Source of the DNA: Dactylorhiza incarnata
Taxonomy: Eukaryota > Streptophyta > Magnoliopsida > Asparagales > Orchidaceae
DNA length: 64,000 bases
Direction of reading: 5' to 3'
NCBI GenBank assembly: GCA_033032865.1
Contig: JAWHQI010000099.1
Span: 7,023,501-7,087,500 of the forward strand
Positions 10,072 through 19,117 of the stretch are shown one piece after another. Made by a program: the position numbers and the translations under genes. The notes below the pieces were generated by a model. It made no database searches. It was not told the origin of the DNA and was given only the letters and a program-made list of their open reading frames with translations. Position 1 is the stretch's first letter; every line of letters starts with the position of its first letter.

Positions 10072-10677
10072 TGTGAGAATTTGAAAATAACGGAATTTTT
10101 ATTTCCAAAAAACCAAGTATTACAAGAGTATTGCCTCCTTTATATAGACTAGGAGGGAAACAGTAAAATACAAATACACGATGTGGGACTAAATACAAAT
10201 ACAAATACACAAGAGAGCAGGGCGGTCTGGGCGATCATGAACATTGAGACCGCAACGACCTCTGCGATCTGGAGTGAGATCGGGCGGTCACACTATAGGA
10301 GGAAGGTCGTGTGACAGAGGAGACCGTCTGCGGCGAACACTCCCCCATAAGGGAGAGATCGGGAGGATCAGATTGCTTCTCTCTACAAGACGCGATCTCG
10401 TATACTTGAGGAGAATCCGCGGTCTGAATCTGGGAGACCGAGCAGACCGCTGTCTTGTAACAGCGCACCTTCAACTTATCTTTATCTGGCGCGATCTGGT
10501 ACATCAGAGGGAAGGCCGCGGTCTGATTACTGGAGACCGCACAGACCGCTGGCTTCAGATCACGGGGCTTCAAACCTTCGAGACCGCTTGGCTCTAACAG
10601 AGGAGAAGCTGCGGTCTGAATCTTGGAGACCGCGCAGACCGCTGACTTCAAACCTTCGAGACCGCTTGGCTCTAACA
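10072..10677 (-). repeat. Element J 3' LTR (606 bp), partly protein-coding
   Basis: Left LTR, the 3' LTR on the minus strand, starting TGTGAGAATTTG on the plus strand and ending GGCTCTAACA. The gag-pol frame enters it without a stop and ends at 10235, so about 147 codons are encoded by LTR sequence. It carries three hairpin modules near the U3 end. Confidence 0.96.
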
Positions 10678-13600
10678 CTCCCCCGCAAGCTGGAGCATAT
10701 ATATCAATCATGCCTAGCTTGTTACATATACCGGAGAAGGACGAAGATATAGGTTTGGTGAAGATATCAGCCAGCTCTTCATCTGTAGCAACGAAGGGAG
10801 TGCATATTTGTTTCTTCAAGATTTCTTCCCTGATGAAGTGACAGTCCACTTCAATGTGTTTGGTTCTTTCATGGAAGACTGGGTTCTGAGATATATAGAT
10901 TGCAGCTTTGTTGTCACAAAACATTGGTAAAGGATGGTTATAAACTTCTCCTAAGTCTAGAAGGAGAGTCCGTAACCACTTCAACTCGCATGTAGTTTGG
11001 GCCATGCTCCTGTATTCGGCCTCAGCGCTTGATCTGGACACCACTGCTTGTTTCTTGCTCTTCCAGCTTACCAAATTTCCTCCAACGAAGGTACAGAACC
11101 CAGATGTGGATTTCCTATCCCCTTTATCATCAGCATAGCTAGCATCAGAATAGGCTTCTATCTTGAGGTGGTTGTTTCTTTGGAACAGAAGTCCTTTCCC
11201 CGGAGATCCTTTAACATATTCTAATATTTTTAAAGCTGCTTGAAGATGACATTCCTTCGGAGCTTGCATGAACTGGCTGACCTTCCCAACAGCATAGCAG
11301 ATATCAGGTCTTGTAACAGTTAGGTAGATGAGCTTGCCTACAAGGCGACGATATATAGTGCTATCAAGAAGAGAAGGAGAGTCATCATTCCAGAGTTTGT
11401 CGTCTCCAACTGTCATTGGATATTTAGCAGGTTTAGCACCAAGAAGGCCTGTTTCTTTTAGAAGGTCAATGACATACTTCCGTTGTGAGAGAACAATAGA
11501 GCTATGCTTCCTTGAGATTTCAATGCCCAGAAAGTACTTGGGAGTCCCCATATCTTTGGTCACAAAGTGTTGGAGGAGATGTTTCTTTGTAAGGGAGACA
11601 CCTTCAACATCATCGCCTGTGAGAAGGATGTCATCAACGTATACAGCCAGAATAACCATTCCAAGAGATGTCTTGCGAATGAAGAGAGAGTGATCCGCAG
11701 AGCTACGGACAAACCCAATGATCTTGATAACTTCATTAAATTTTTCAAACCAGGCGCGAGGACTTTGCTTAAGACCATATATTGCCTTCTTTAGCTTACA
11801 TACACGAGTCTCCCCCGGAGCAACATACCCTGGAGGTTGCTCCATGAAAACAACTTCTTGAAGATCTCCATAGAGAAAGGCATTCTTGACATCCAACTGA
11901 GAGAGCTCCCAACCTTTGTTGACGGCCACAGAGAAGAGAACCCTGATGGTTGTAAGACGAGCGACAGGAGAGAAAGTGTCAAAGAAGTCTACTCCATATG
12001 TCTGAGTAAAACCTTTGGCCACTAAGCGCGCTTTGTAGCGATCAACAGAACCATCAGCGCGATATTTGATGACAAAGACCCATCTACACCCGACAACGTC
12101 CATCCCCAGAGGTGGAGGAACGAGAGTCCAAGTGCCACGGTCCTGAAGGGTGGAGATTTCCTCATCCATGGCAGCCTTCCACTGTGGGATGGCAAGAGCC
12201 TCCTGATAACTTGTTGGGGTGGCAGTATCTGTAATAGCAATAGCAAACGCTCGAGCAGAGGGAGTAAGTTGAGCATAAGTGACCACATCGTGAATAGAAT
12301 GTTGAGTACAAGAGCGAACTCCCTTTCGAAGAGCAATAGGGATGTCTTCAGTGGCAACTGTTTCTGCAGGAGAGTCATCATCGGAAGAAGATAGTGCTGT
12401 CCCAGGAGTTGGGAGAGAAGGCCCCGGAGTCGGAGGACAGGTTGAAGGAGATGTTGGAGGTGGTGGAGGTAAAGGAAGAGGTGGCGGAATCGGGATAATA
12501 GGTGGTGGTGGGGGAGAGTGAATGATTGGTGTGGTTGGGGGAGGCCCAGAAGGCAGAGAGGTGGAAGAGTTAGGAAAGTAGGGAACGGATTCAAAAAAGG
12601 TGACATCCGCGGAAACATATTGTTTGCGAAGAAGAGGATCAAAGCAGCGATATCCTTTCTGAGTTGGAGAATAACCCACAAAAATACATTTGACAGCCCG
12701 AGGAGAGAGTTTGTCCCGACCGGGGGAAGGAATGTGGACAAACGCAGTACAACCGAACACTTTGAGAGGTAAGGAAAAAGGTTGTGAGGAGGGATATAGA
12801 AGAGAGAAGGGGGTGTTGCCGTGAAGAAGAGTGGAGGGAATGCGGTTAATGAAATAGCAGGAGATGAGGACGGCATGACCCCAATAGGCTTTGGGCATAT
12901 TCATCTGGAAGAGTAAGGTGCGAGCCATGTCAAGGAGGTGACGATTCTTACGTTCCGCTATCCCATTTTGTTGAGAAGTATAAGGACAACTCGTCTGATG
13001 TATAAGACCATGATTCATGCAAAACTCAGAAAATTGATGAGAAACATACTCTTTAGCATTATCAGTGCGAAAAGTTTTGATAGACACTCCAAACTGAGTG
13101 GAAATTTCATTATAGAAAGTTTTGAAAACAGAAAAAAGTTCTGAGCGATCTTTTAACAGATACACCCAAGTACAACGAGTGAAGTCATCAATAAAAGTAA
13201 CAAAATACAAACTACCCCCACCCACAGTCTTAGTAGAAGAAGGACCCCAGATGTCCGAGTGGAGGAGATCAAAAGGACGAGTCGAGCTACGTCCATGCCT
13301 GGCAGGGTAGGAAGCTCGATGGTGTTTCCCTAGTTGACACGCCTCGCAGTGGAGAGGAGAGACATCTTTGGTGAGGTGAGGTAGAAGTTGATACAGCAGC
13401 CGAGGTGGAGGATGACCAAGACGGAGGTGCCATTGATGAAGAGAATCAGAGTCGGTAGAAGCAGAGTGAGCAGTAAGAACGTCAAGGAAGTAGAGGCCTC
13501 CACTCTCAGTCCCAGTAGCAACCGTCTCCTTCGTCTGAAGATCCTGAAAATAACAGTTAGTAGGTGTAAACACAATAGAGCATTGCAATTGTTGAGATAG

Positions 13601-14737
13601 AGCCTTGACGGATAGTAAGTTGCACGGAAAAGTAGGCACATAAAGGGTGTCCTGAAGAGAGATAGTCGGAGTGACTGGAACAATTCCAGTCCCACACACA
13701 TGTGAGGGAGAACCATCCGCTGTTAGAACCGGGGGTAAATTCCTGTGCTCCAGCAACTGGGAGAAAAGATGAGGGTTCCCTGTCATATGGTTCGTAGCCC
13801 CAGAATCAATGAGCCATTTACCTTTAGTAACCACATGTGCGCTACCTGAGGAGGTAGCAACTGAAGCAGACGGAGACGTAGTACCCGGTGGTGAAGCTGC
13901 GGTAAGAGGGCGAAGGTGAGGATGCTTGAGATAACAACGATCAATTGGGTGACCCCTCCGACCACAATGAGAACAGACGGGCCGCGGAGGTCCACGGCCA
14001 CCAAGAGATCCACCACGGCCACCAGGGTGACCTCGTTCAGCCCGGTGAGCAAAGCTCTCTGGAGGAGGAGGGGAAGACAACAAGGGTCGTTGGAGAAGAG
14101 AGGTAACAGCAGAGACCCGAGCAGCGGTGGCATCAAGAGTAGGAGATTCAGCTTCTCCAAGGATTTGTTGCCGAATCATATCATAGGACTCCGGAAGACG
14201 GAGAAGGTAACACACAACCAGAAGCTCCTGGAAGTGTTTATGCTGGTCAGCAAGATCAGCAGAAAAGGGGCGATGCTGAAGAAGTTCAGCTCCAAGGGCC
14301 TGAACGGTTTGATATGCTGTGGTTGGATCCATGGTGGGGCGGGCAAAGAGATCAGCATACAAGGTGTAGATGCGGGAGGTTTTGGCCCCTTTGGAGTAAA
14401 GGGCCGCAAGATGATTCCAGGCTGCCTTGACAGTCTCATCATGACGAATGATAGGGAGACACTCATCAGAGAGACTGTTAGCAAGCCAGGTGCGGACAAG
14501 AGCATCACTAGCATCCCAATCATCAAAGGTAGCGGATCCCTGGGGAGGAGGATCATCGGTGAGATGGTGGCGCTTGCGTTGGGAGCGTAAGAGGAAGGTG
14601 AAGGAGACACTCCAATCAGAATAATTAGAGCTAGTGAGCTTGGACGAGGTGCCAAGATTCCCAGAGGGGGTAGAAATAGCCACAGGAGATGGTTGGGGTT
14701 GGGGGGGTGGGGTTGGATTCACAGATGGGGAACCCAT
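10235..14737 (-). CDS. Element J gag-pol polyprotein with an LTR-encoded C-terminal tail (1500 aa)
   Basis: ATG at 14737. Gag spans about residues 1-240 and includes an RGG-rich stretch. The CCHC knuckle CSHCGRRGHPIDRC is near 255-268, and protease LIDSGATNHMTG near 310. Integrase has QWHLRLGHPPP, CEACQLGK and a DDE core with HSDIWGPS, RTDNAKEY and NGIAERK. A Pro-rich linker follows, then RT with AVYVDDILLTG near 1031 and RNase H with SDASYADDKGDRKSTSG. The conserved copia end (IFTKPISSSF) is followed by the PPT-encoded CGGV. Residues from about 1354 to 1500 come from the 3' LTR and contain three diverged repeats of AVCAVS-IQTA type. Whether this tail is retained or cleaved cannot be told. 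No internal stops or frameshifts. Confidence 0.96.
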   Translation of the reverse strand: MGSPSVNPTPPPQPQPSPVAISTPSGNLGTSSKLTSSNYSDWSVSFTFLLRSQRKRHHLTDDPPPQGSATFDDWDASDALVRTWLANSLSDECLPIIRHDETVKAAWNHLAALYSKGAKTSRIYTLYADLFARPTMDPTTAYQTVQALGAELLQHRPFSADLADQHKHFQELLVVCYLLRLPESYDMIRQQILGEAESPTLDATAARVSAVTSLLQRPLLSSPPPPESFAHRAERGHPGGRGGSLGGRGPPRPVCSHCGRRGHPIDRCYLKHPHLRPLTAASPPGTTSPSASVATSSGSAHVVTKGKWLIDSGATNHMTGNPHLFSQLLEHRNLPPVLTADGSPSHVCGTGIVPVTPTISLQDTLYVPTFPCNLLSVKALSQQLQCSIVFTPTNCYFQDLQTKETVATGTESGGLYFLDVLTAHSASTDSDSLHQWHLRLGHPPPRLLYQLLPHLTKDVSPLHCEACQLGKHHRASYPARHGRSSTRPFDLLHSDIWGPSSTKTVGGGSLYFVTFIDDFTRCTWVYLLKDRSELFSVFKTFYNEISTQFGVSIKTFRTDNAKEYVSHQFSEFCMNHGLIHQTSCPYTSQQNGIAERKNRHLLDMARTLLFQMNMPKAYWGHAVLISCYFINRIPSTLLHGNTPFSLLYPSSQPFSLPLKVFGCTAFVHIPSPGRDKLSPRAVKCIFVGYSPTQKGYRCFDPLLRKQYVSADVTFFESVPYFPNSSTSLPSGPPPTTPIIHSPPPPPIIPIPPPLPLPPPPPTSPSTCPPTPGPSLPTPGTALSSSDDDSPAETVATEDIPIALRKGVRSCTQHSIHDVVTYAQLTPSARAFAIAITDTATPTSYQEALAIPQWKAAMDEEISTLQDRGTWTLVPPPLGMDVVGCRWVFVIKYRADGSVDRYKARLVAKGFTQTYGVDFFDTFSPVARLTTIRVLFSVAVNKGWELSQLDVKNAFLYGDLQEVVFMEQPPGYVAPGETRVCKLKKAIYGLKQSPRAWFEKFNEVIKIIGFVRSSADHSLFIRKTSLGMVILAVYVDDILLTGDDVEGVSLTKKHLLQHFVTKDMGTPKYFLGIEISRKHSSIVLSQRKYVIDLLKETGLLGAKPAKYPMTVGDDKLWNDDSPSLLDSTIYRRLVGKLIYLTVTRPDICYAVGKVSQFMQAPKECHLQAALKILEYVKGSPGKGLLFQRNNHLKIEAYSDASYADDKGDRKSTSGFCTFVGGNLVSWKSKKQAVVSRSSAEAEYRSMAQTTCELKWLRTLLLDLGEVYNHPLPMFCDNKAAIYISQNPVFHERTKHIEVDCHFIREEILKKQICTPFVATDEELADIFTKPISSSFSGICNKLGMIDIYAPACGGVLEPSGLEGLKSAVCAVSKIQTAASPLLEPSGLEGLKPRDLKPAVCAVSSNQTAAFPLMYQIAPDKDKLKVRCYKTAVCSVSQIQTADSPQVYEIASCREKQSDPPDLSLMGECSPQTVSSVTRPSSYSVTARSHSRSQRSLRSQCS
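10419..10677. repeat. Three hairpin modules in element J LTR (copies at 15243-15501)
   Basis: GCGGTCT, then a 9-base spacer, then AGACCGC (the first module has AGACCGA), starting at 10419, 10518 and 10611, each followed by a second AGACCGC. Spacings are 99 and 93 bp. The last two modules end in a direct repeat, CTTCAAACCTTCGAGACC... through CTAACA, which is also the LTR terminus. Each pair forms a 7 bp stem in DNA or RNA. Confidence 0.88.
10678..10690 (-). other. Element J polypurine tract
   Basis: Plus-strand CTCCCCCGCAAGC, read as GCTTGCGGGGGAG on the element strand, directly abutting the 3' LTR. Confidence 0.88.
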
Positions 14738-14880
14738 GAGAAAGAAGACCGCGCAGTCTGGAGACTAAAGGCAGGTCGAAGAGAGAGATCGCACAGACGG
14801 TGCGGGCAGAGAAAGGGAGATCGGCGGAAGATCGCACGAACCGTGCGGTCAAAAGAAACAGAGACCGGTCGAAGGGATCG

Positions 14881-14895
14881 CTGGCTCTGATACCA
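14881..14895 (-). other. Element J primer-binding site (initiator tRNA-Met)
   Basis: On the element strand, TGGTATCAGAGCCAG abuts the 5' LTR, a 15-base perfect complement to the tRNA-Met 3' end. Confidence 0.92.
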
Positions 14896-15501
14896 TGTGA
14901 GAATTTGAAAATAACGGAATTTTTATTTCCAAAAAACCAAGTATTACAAGAGTATTGCCTCCTTTATATAGACTAGGAGGGAAACAGTAAAATACAAATA
15001 CACGATGTGGGACTAAATACAAATACAAATACACAAGAGAGCAGGGCGGTCTGGGCGATCATGAACATTGAGACCGCAACGACCTCTGCGATCTGGAGTG
15101 AGATCGGGCGGTCACACTATAGGAGGAAGGTCGTGTGACAGAGGAGACCGTCTGCGGCGAACACTCCCCCATAAGGGAGAGATCGGGAGGATCAGATTGC
15201 TTCTCTCTACAAGACGCGATCTCGTATACTTGAGGAGAATCCGCGGTCTGAATCTGGGAGACCGAGCAGACCGCTGTCTTGTAACAGCGCACCTTCAACT
15301 TATCTTTATCTGGCGCGATCTGGTACATCAGAGGGAAGGCCGCGGTCTGATTACTGGAGACCGCACAGACCGCTGGCTTCAGATCACGGGGCTTCAAACC
15401 TTCGAGACCGCTTGGCTCTAACAGAGGAGAAGCTGCGGTCTGAATCTTGGAGACCGCGCAGACCGCTGACTTCAAACCTTCGAGACCGCTTGGCTCTAAC
15501 A
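14896..15501 (-). repeat. Element J 5' LTR (606 bp)
   Basis: Identical to the 3' LTR as far as I can read. On the element strand the order is the AGACCGC/GCGGTCT-rich U3, TATATAAAGG at 14970-14961, and a short R/U5 with AATAAA (in GGAAATAAAAATT). All hairpin modules lie upstream of the TATA box in this copy. Confidence 0.96.
14961..14970 (-). promoter_or_regulatory. TATA box of element J 5' LTR
   Basis: TATATAAAGG on the minus strand, 65-75 bp before the LTR/PBS junction. The transcript would have a very short R/U5. Confidence 0.75.
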
Positions 15502-15506
15502 GGTCT

Positions 15507-17155
15507 GACTGTCTTGGGCATAGAAAGGCTAGCAAACAATTTCTTCTCAGCCAGCAGCATTTCTTCAAGATTCTTAATGATCTTGTTCTTCTGACCTAAT
15601 TCAGCATTTTTAAGCTTTATGGACTCCTTGAGTCTGTCCATTTCTTTGCTCATTTCATCCAGCTTTTCAGCTGTCTCTTTGAGTTTAGATTGGACAGTCC
15701 TCAAGGAATCTGACTCCTTGGTCTGGACTTTGAGGAGTTTCTTGCAGTTCTTGAAGGCTTTCCATAAAGCATTGTACTACTTTATTAGGTCAGCCTCAAT
15801 ATCATATTGAGATCTTGAGTCAGTGTTGTTGATTTTAAACAGACTCCCACTATCATGCAAAGAGTCTGTCACTGATTCAGAATCAGAGGCAGACAAATGG
15901 GCTCTGATGGGTACCTTCCTAGAAGAGGTATCCTCCTGGTTGTCTTCCTTTATGGCCATTAGGCCAATCAGTGCTTCTTCCTCAGTATTTGAGGAGCTTG
16001 AGTCAGAATCACTTAAAGTTCTGACTTTCTTTGCTACAAACCCTCTTTCAGGTCTCTTCCTGTCCTTAGACCTTCTTCTATCTTCATTTTTCCTTGATTC
16101 CCTTCTCTTCGAAGAGCAGTCAGCAGCTATATGACCTGTTTTATTGCATGAGTAGCAGATAGTGTTAGTCAAATCAAATTTACTAGGTTTTGACCTATAC
16201 CTATCCTCCCTTGAGGAGTTAGACCTATCATGTTGATCAGATCTTCTTGAGCTTGAGGAGGTGGGTCTGTAGTTGTCTCTCCTTCTTCTGGTTATCAGCT
16301 TCTTGAACTGTTTAGAGAGAAGGACCATCTCTCTGTCAGTGTCATTAGAGTCTGATGTGTTGGCATCAGGTCCTTCATTGCTTTCTTCCTTGTTCTGGTA
16401 AGCAGGAGTCTTATTCTTGAACCTTCTTGTATTCTCAGCTTTGAGAGCCATAGATCTCGCTCGAGAACTCCCTTTCGAGCTCTCCTCTTCAGCTTTCCTG
16501 GTATTGAGCTGAAGTTCATGGGATAGCAGCTTCTCATATAGATTCTTGGGCTCCAAGATGCCCAGCTAACCCATCTCTCTGATGGCACAGATCTTTATAT
16601 CCCATTCCTTAGAGAGAGATCTAAGGAATTTATCATTTAGGTCAGAGTTTGTGAAGTCTCTGCCATAATTTTCAGTCCATTTACTATCTTGAAAAACCTC
16701 TCATAATAGCTTGATATGGTTTCACTCTTGCCTTGCTTGAAGTCTTCATACTCCTGATTAAGGAGGGATTTTCTATCGTCCCTTACCTCTTCAGTACCCT
16801 CCATGTAGACGATCAGAGAATCCCACATCTCCTTGGCTGTCTTGCAGTGAATGAGATTCTGGAGGGTTGAATCATCAATGTCACTTACTATTACATTATG
16901 TGCCCTTTTATCCAGACTTGCCACGGTCAGCTCATCCTTGGTCATGTCTGTATACTTCTTTGCCACCATCCTCGTTGGATCAATAGTGGATGCTATCAAG
17001 GGAATAAAGGGGCCCTCTTGAACAGTTATGTAGATTCTTGGATCAGCCGCCTCCATGAACAACCTTACTCTTTCCTTTCGGATAGGAAAGTTCTCCTTAG
17101 TGCAGATTGGGAATTTCATGGCTCTCATCTCTCGATGCAGATCACCTCCTGCCAT
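15507..17155 (-). pseudogene. Element A gag, N-terminal and coiled-coil part (decayed)
   Basis: ATG at 17155 (MAGGDLHREMRAMKFP), followed by a SIRE-type gag core with KTAKEMWDSL and SETISSYYERF. A Ser/Arg/Lys-rich region holds the CCHC knuckle CYSCNKTGHIAADC, then a heptad-patterned coiled coil (KLKETAEKLDEMSKEMDRLK). The frame is broken by a shift near 16640 and TAG stops near 16567 and 15777. It continues at 10066 across J. The start lies 54 bp after the PBS. No other start is needed. Confidence 0.88.
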
Positions 17156-17208
17156 ATTGGATTGTTCTACGATCTAGATCTGACGGTTAAGTCGCTTTCT
17201 TGATCAAC

Positions 17209-17224
17209 CTTGCTTTGATACCAC
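17209..17224 (-). other. Element A primer-binding site
   Basis: Element strand TGGTATCAAAGCAAGG, two bases inside the 5' LTR end. A tRNA-Met-like PBS with an A at the ninth base; element H has the same variant. Confidence 0.8.
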
Positions 17225-17399
17225 TTGTTGGTTATAGAACAATCACAAGGGGGGGGGGGGGGTGATTCTTGTTCTTTTTCTACTCTTTTAAAATCTTTTG
17301 TGAAAGTTTACTTTAGTGAAATCACAGTGCAAAGAGAACGAAGGAAAACACAACACACAACAACAGATGTATAGATGTTCATCAAGACCGGGTGTCTTG

Positions 17400-17770
17400 A
17401 GTAGTCCTCTATCCCCCTGCGCCTACCTAGCAGTGTGCTAGGCTCGGCAAACTCTGCCAAAGTTTCTAGCCCCCAAGCCTTATAATACGGACCCGCAAGT
17501 CCTTGCAGCCTAGGCCCTCAAGCCCCTTCACTGCACCCGAGCCCGCAAGCTCGACACTAGGCCTTCAAGCCCTACACAACACAGACCCGCAAGCCTTATC
17601 CCTTGAACCATCAAGTTCCAGCAGCCTAGGCCCGCAAGCCCCTTCACTGCCCCCGAGCCCGCAAGCTCGACAAGTATAGACCCGCAAGTCCATCTGCCCT
17701 AGCTCTCAAGCCTCGCATATCTCAATCCCTTAAGCTCGACACACAGATCTAAGAATAGATCTACCATTTT
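17400..17770. repeat. CCCGCAAG-type interspersed repeat in element A LTR (leader side)
   Basis: Roughly ten degenerate copies of CCCGCAAGYCC / CCTCAAGCC with recurring neighbours GCAGCCTAGG and AAGCTCGAC. One longer block (CTAGGCC...CCCCTTCACTGC...CCGAGCCCGCAAGCTCGAC) appears twice, near 17512 and 17627. Confidence 0.8.
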
Positions 17771-18075
17771 TGGCCCGCAAGCCTTTACAATAAAAGTATT
17801 ACAATGAGTTCTTCTGCCTGGTGAGGATATGCTTCTTTTCTTGAAGAAGATGCCTCTGATTCTGACTCTTGAGAGCACAAATCTTCTTCAAGATTTCTTT
17901 TCTCTGGAACGGTCTTCTCAGTCGATGAAGCTTGACTGAAAACTCTGATGGCGAATAATTTGTTCTCAGTTCTTGGTATTGCTTATCGCCGCCGGTACTG
18001 TTCTAAAAATACTTGGCGGGATTTTCTTAAGTTCCAAGATTCAAAAAAGTGAGTTCTTAGGGCATACACTGTTCT

Positions 18076-18084
18076 CTTTTATAT
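18076..18084 (-). promoter_or_regulatory. Candidate TATA box of element A 5' LTR
   Basis: ATATAAAAG on the element strand, about 850 bp before the LTR/PBS junction and just downstream of the CGACGAT cluster. Confidence 0.6.
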
Positions 18085-18219
18085 GAGAGAGTGGCCGCTT
18101 AACAGTCTCCTATAATGTCCTTTACTATTAGACGCCCATCCCTCAAGAGCATGTGCTGATTGGACAATCATGCGGCGACATTTATTGCTGACAGCGCGTC
18201 CAGCTACTTTTGAATCTGT

Positions 18220-18970
18220 CTGACGATATTTCCATTGTTATGACGACATTGACAATATCTCGATGACAAGGTTTGTCGATGTCTTGAGTTGGTTACTTCT
18301 TCAATTCCTCATCAGATAGTGATATTTCGACGATACGGGACATCACTTTTGCTTTTGTACTTAAGACGACATGAAGTCATCTAACTGATGTCGTCGCAAT
18401 CTTCTTGTCTGCTTGATATCGCTGTAACAACTTTATCTTGTCAACGACATAAACGATATCATGTTGACAGACTATACTTTAGCAACGACTTGTCTTCAAC
18501 TGACCTTCTTCAGCCTTCTCGACGTCACGCCTTCTTTACGACGATGTCCAACGCCATCAGTCACACTTAGCCTTTCCGATGACAAGGCTTCTTCTCGACG
18601 CTATCTGTTCTTCTTTGGCCTTATCGACGATACAGTTTCTTGTCAACGATATCTTCGACACTGATCTTCCCTTTGCCTTTTCAACGACATTCATTCTAAC
18701 TTAGCCTTATCGATGTCAAGGCTTCTTGACGACCACATCTTTGAGTCTTCTTCTTCATCTTCGACTTTCTGATATCGTCGTGTAGATGTCACAACGATAT
18801 CACCATTCTGCCTTGCTCTGCATGTTGTTGACGATAGGCCTGCTATTGTCGACGATACGCATGATCCTTTTCGACGACACAGACACAATCATTCTTCTTT
18901 GCTTTGCCCATCATCTCAACGATGTGCTTGTACTTGTCGACCATATGTCCAGCCTTTTTCGATGATATTA
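18220..18970. repeat. CGACGAT/ACGATATC motif cluster in element A U3
   Basis: About 25 degenerate copies of YGACGAT(A/G), CAACGATATC and their complements in 750 bp, spaced at 20-40 bp. The position immediately upstream of the TATA box suggests promoter or enhancer sequence. Confidence 0.8.
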
Positions 18971-19117
18971 TACTTAGGCAGGTTATTGAAGTACTGGACA
19001 TCTCTTATTATCTTTTACTGAAATGATAAAGCTAAGAGGATAATCAAATACATAGTGAAGTTCTCTTGAATTGGTGATTTCTTTAAATCAGGAATCATGA
19101 GGGCAAGATTCCCAACA

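Larger units (their letters stand above)
10072..15501 (-). mobile_element. Element J: complete Ty1/copia retrotransposon with identical LTRs
   Basis: A 5430 bp minus-strand element with 606 bp LTRs, TSD GGTCT, a 15-base perfect tRNA-Met PBS, a PPT and an intact 1500-codon reading frame. Reading both LTRs base by base I found no difference, so insertion was very recent. Its gag (SNYSDWSVSFTFLLRS; knuckle CSHCGRRGHPIDRC) differs from that of B and C, placing it in a different copia lineage. Even so, its LTR carries the same AGACCGC/GCGGTCT motif. A likely active or recently active copy. Confidence 0.96.
1..19117 (-). mobile_element. Element A: SIRE-like Ty1/copia retrotransposon, 3' end outside window, split by elements B and J
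   Basis: The minus strand reads 5' LTR (17227-19117), PBS, gag, protease, integrase, reverse transcriptase and RNase H, and runs off the left edge inside RNase H. The gag has a large N-terminal domain, a coiled coil and CCHC knuckles, which fits the SIRE/Maximus copia lineage. Two younger elements interrupt it: B in integrase and J in gag. Removing each with one TSD copy restores the protein register across the junction. The coding region has several stops and frameshifts, so this copy is dead. Its right LTR end lies in the 5' LTR of element C, whose sequence begins at 19118. The expected TSD (TGGGT at 19118-19122) cannot be checked because the partner is outside the window. Confidence 0.9.
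17227..19117 (-). repeat. Element A 5' LTR (1891 bp)
   Basis: Bounded by TGTTGG at 17227 and CCAACA at 19117, a 6 bp terminal inverted repeat. At 1.9 kb it is long for copia. Element-strand order: CGACGAT-rich U3 (about 18220-18970), ATATAAAAG TATA at 18084-18076, then a transcribed leader holding a CCCGCAAG-rich block (17400-17770) and a 13-base G run at 17250-17262. The other LTR is outside the window, so the right boundary rests on the inverted repeat and on homology of the next bases to the C LTR. Confidence 0.85.

Noticed and set aside
10244..10597. 117-codon plus-strand frame in the J LTR, identical at 15068-15421
   Set aside because: Antisense to the pol tail and identical only because the LTRs are identical. 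Palindromic motifs keep both strands open.
12022..12876. 284-codon minus-strand frame inside J
   Set aside because: Overlaps the J gag-pol in another frame; low-complexity Leu/Pro composition typical of a shadow frame.
13916..14590. 224-codon plus-strand frame opposite J gag
   Set aside because: Antisense shadow of gag with no recognisable domain.
17400..17770. CRISPR-like repeat impression of CCCGCAAG copies
   Set aside because: Repeats are degenerate, spacers irregular, the setting is a plant LTR and there are no cas genes.
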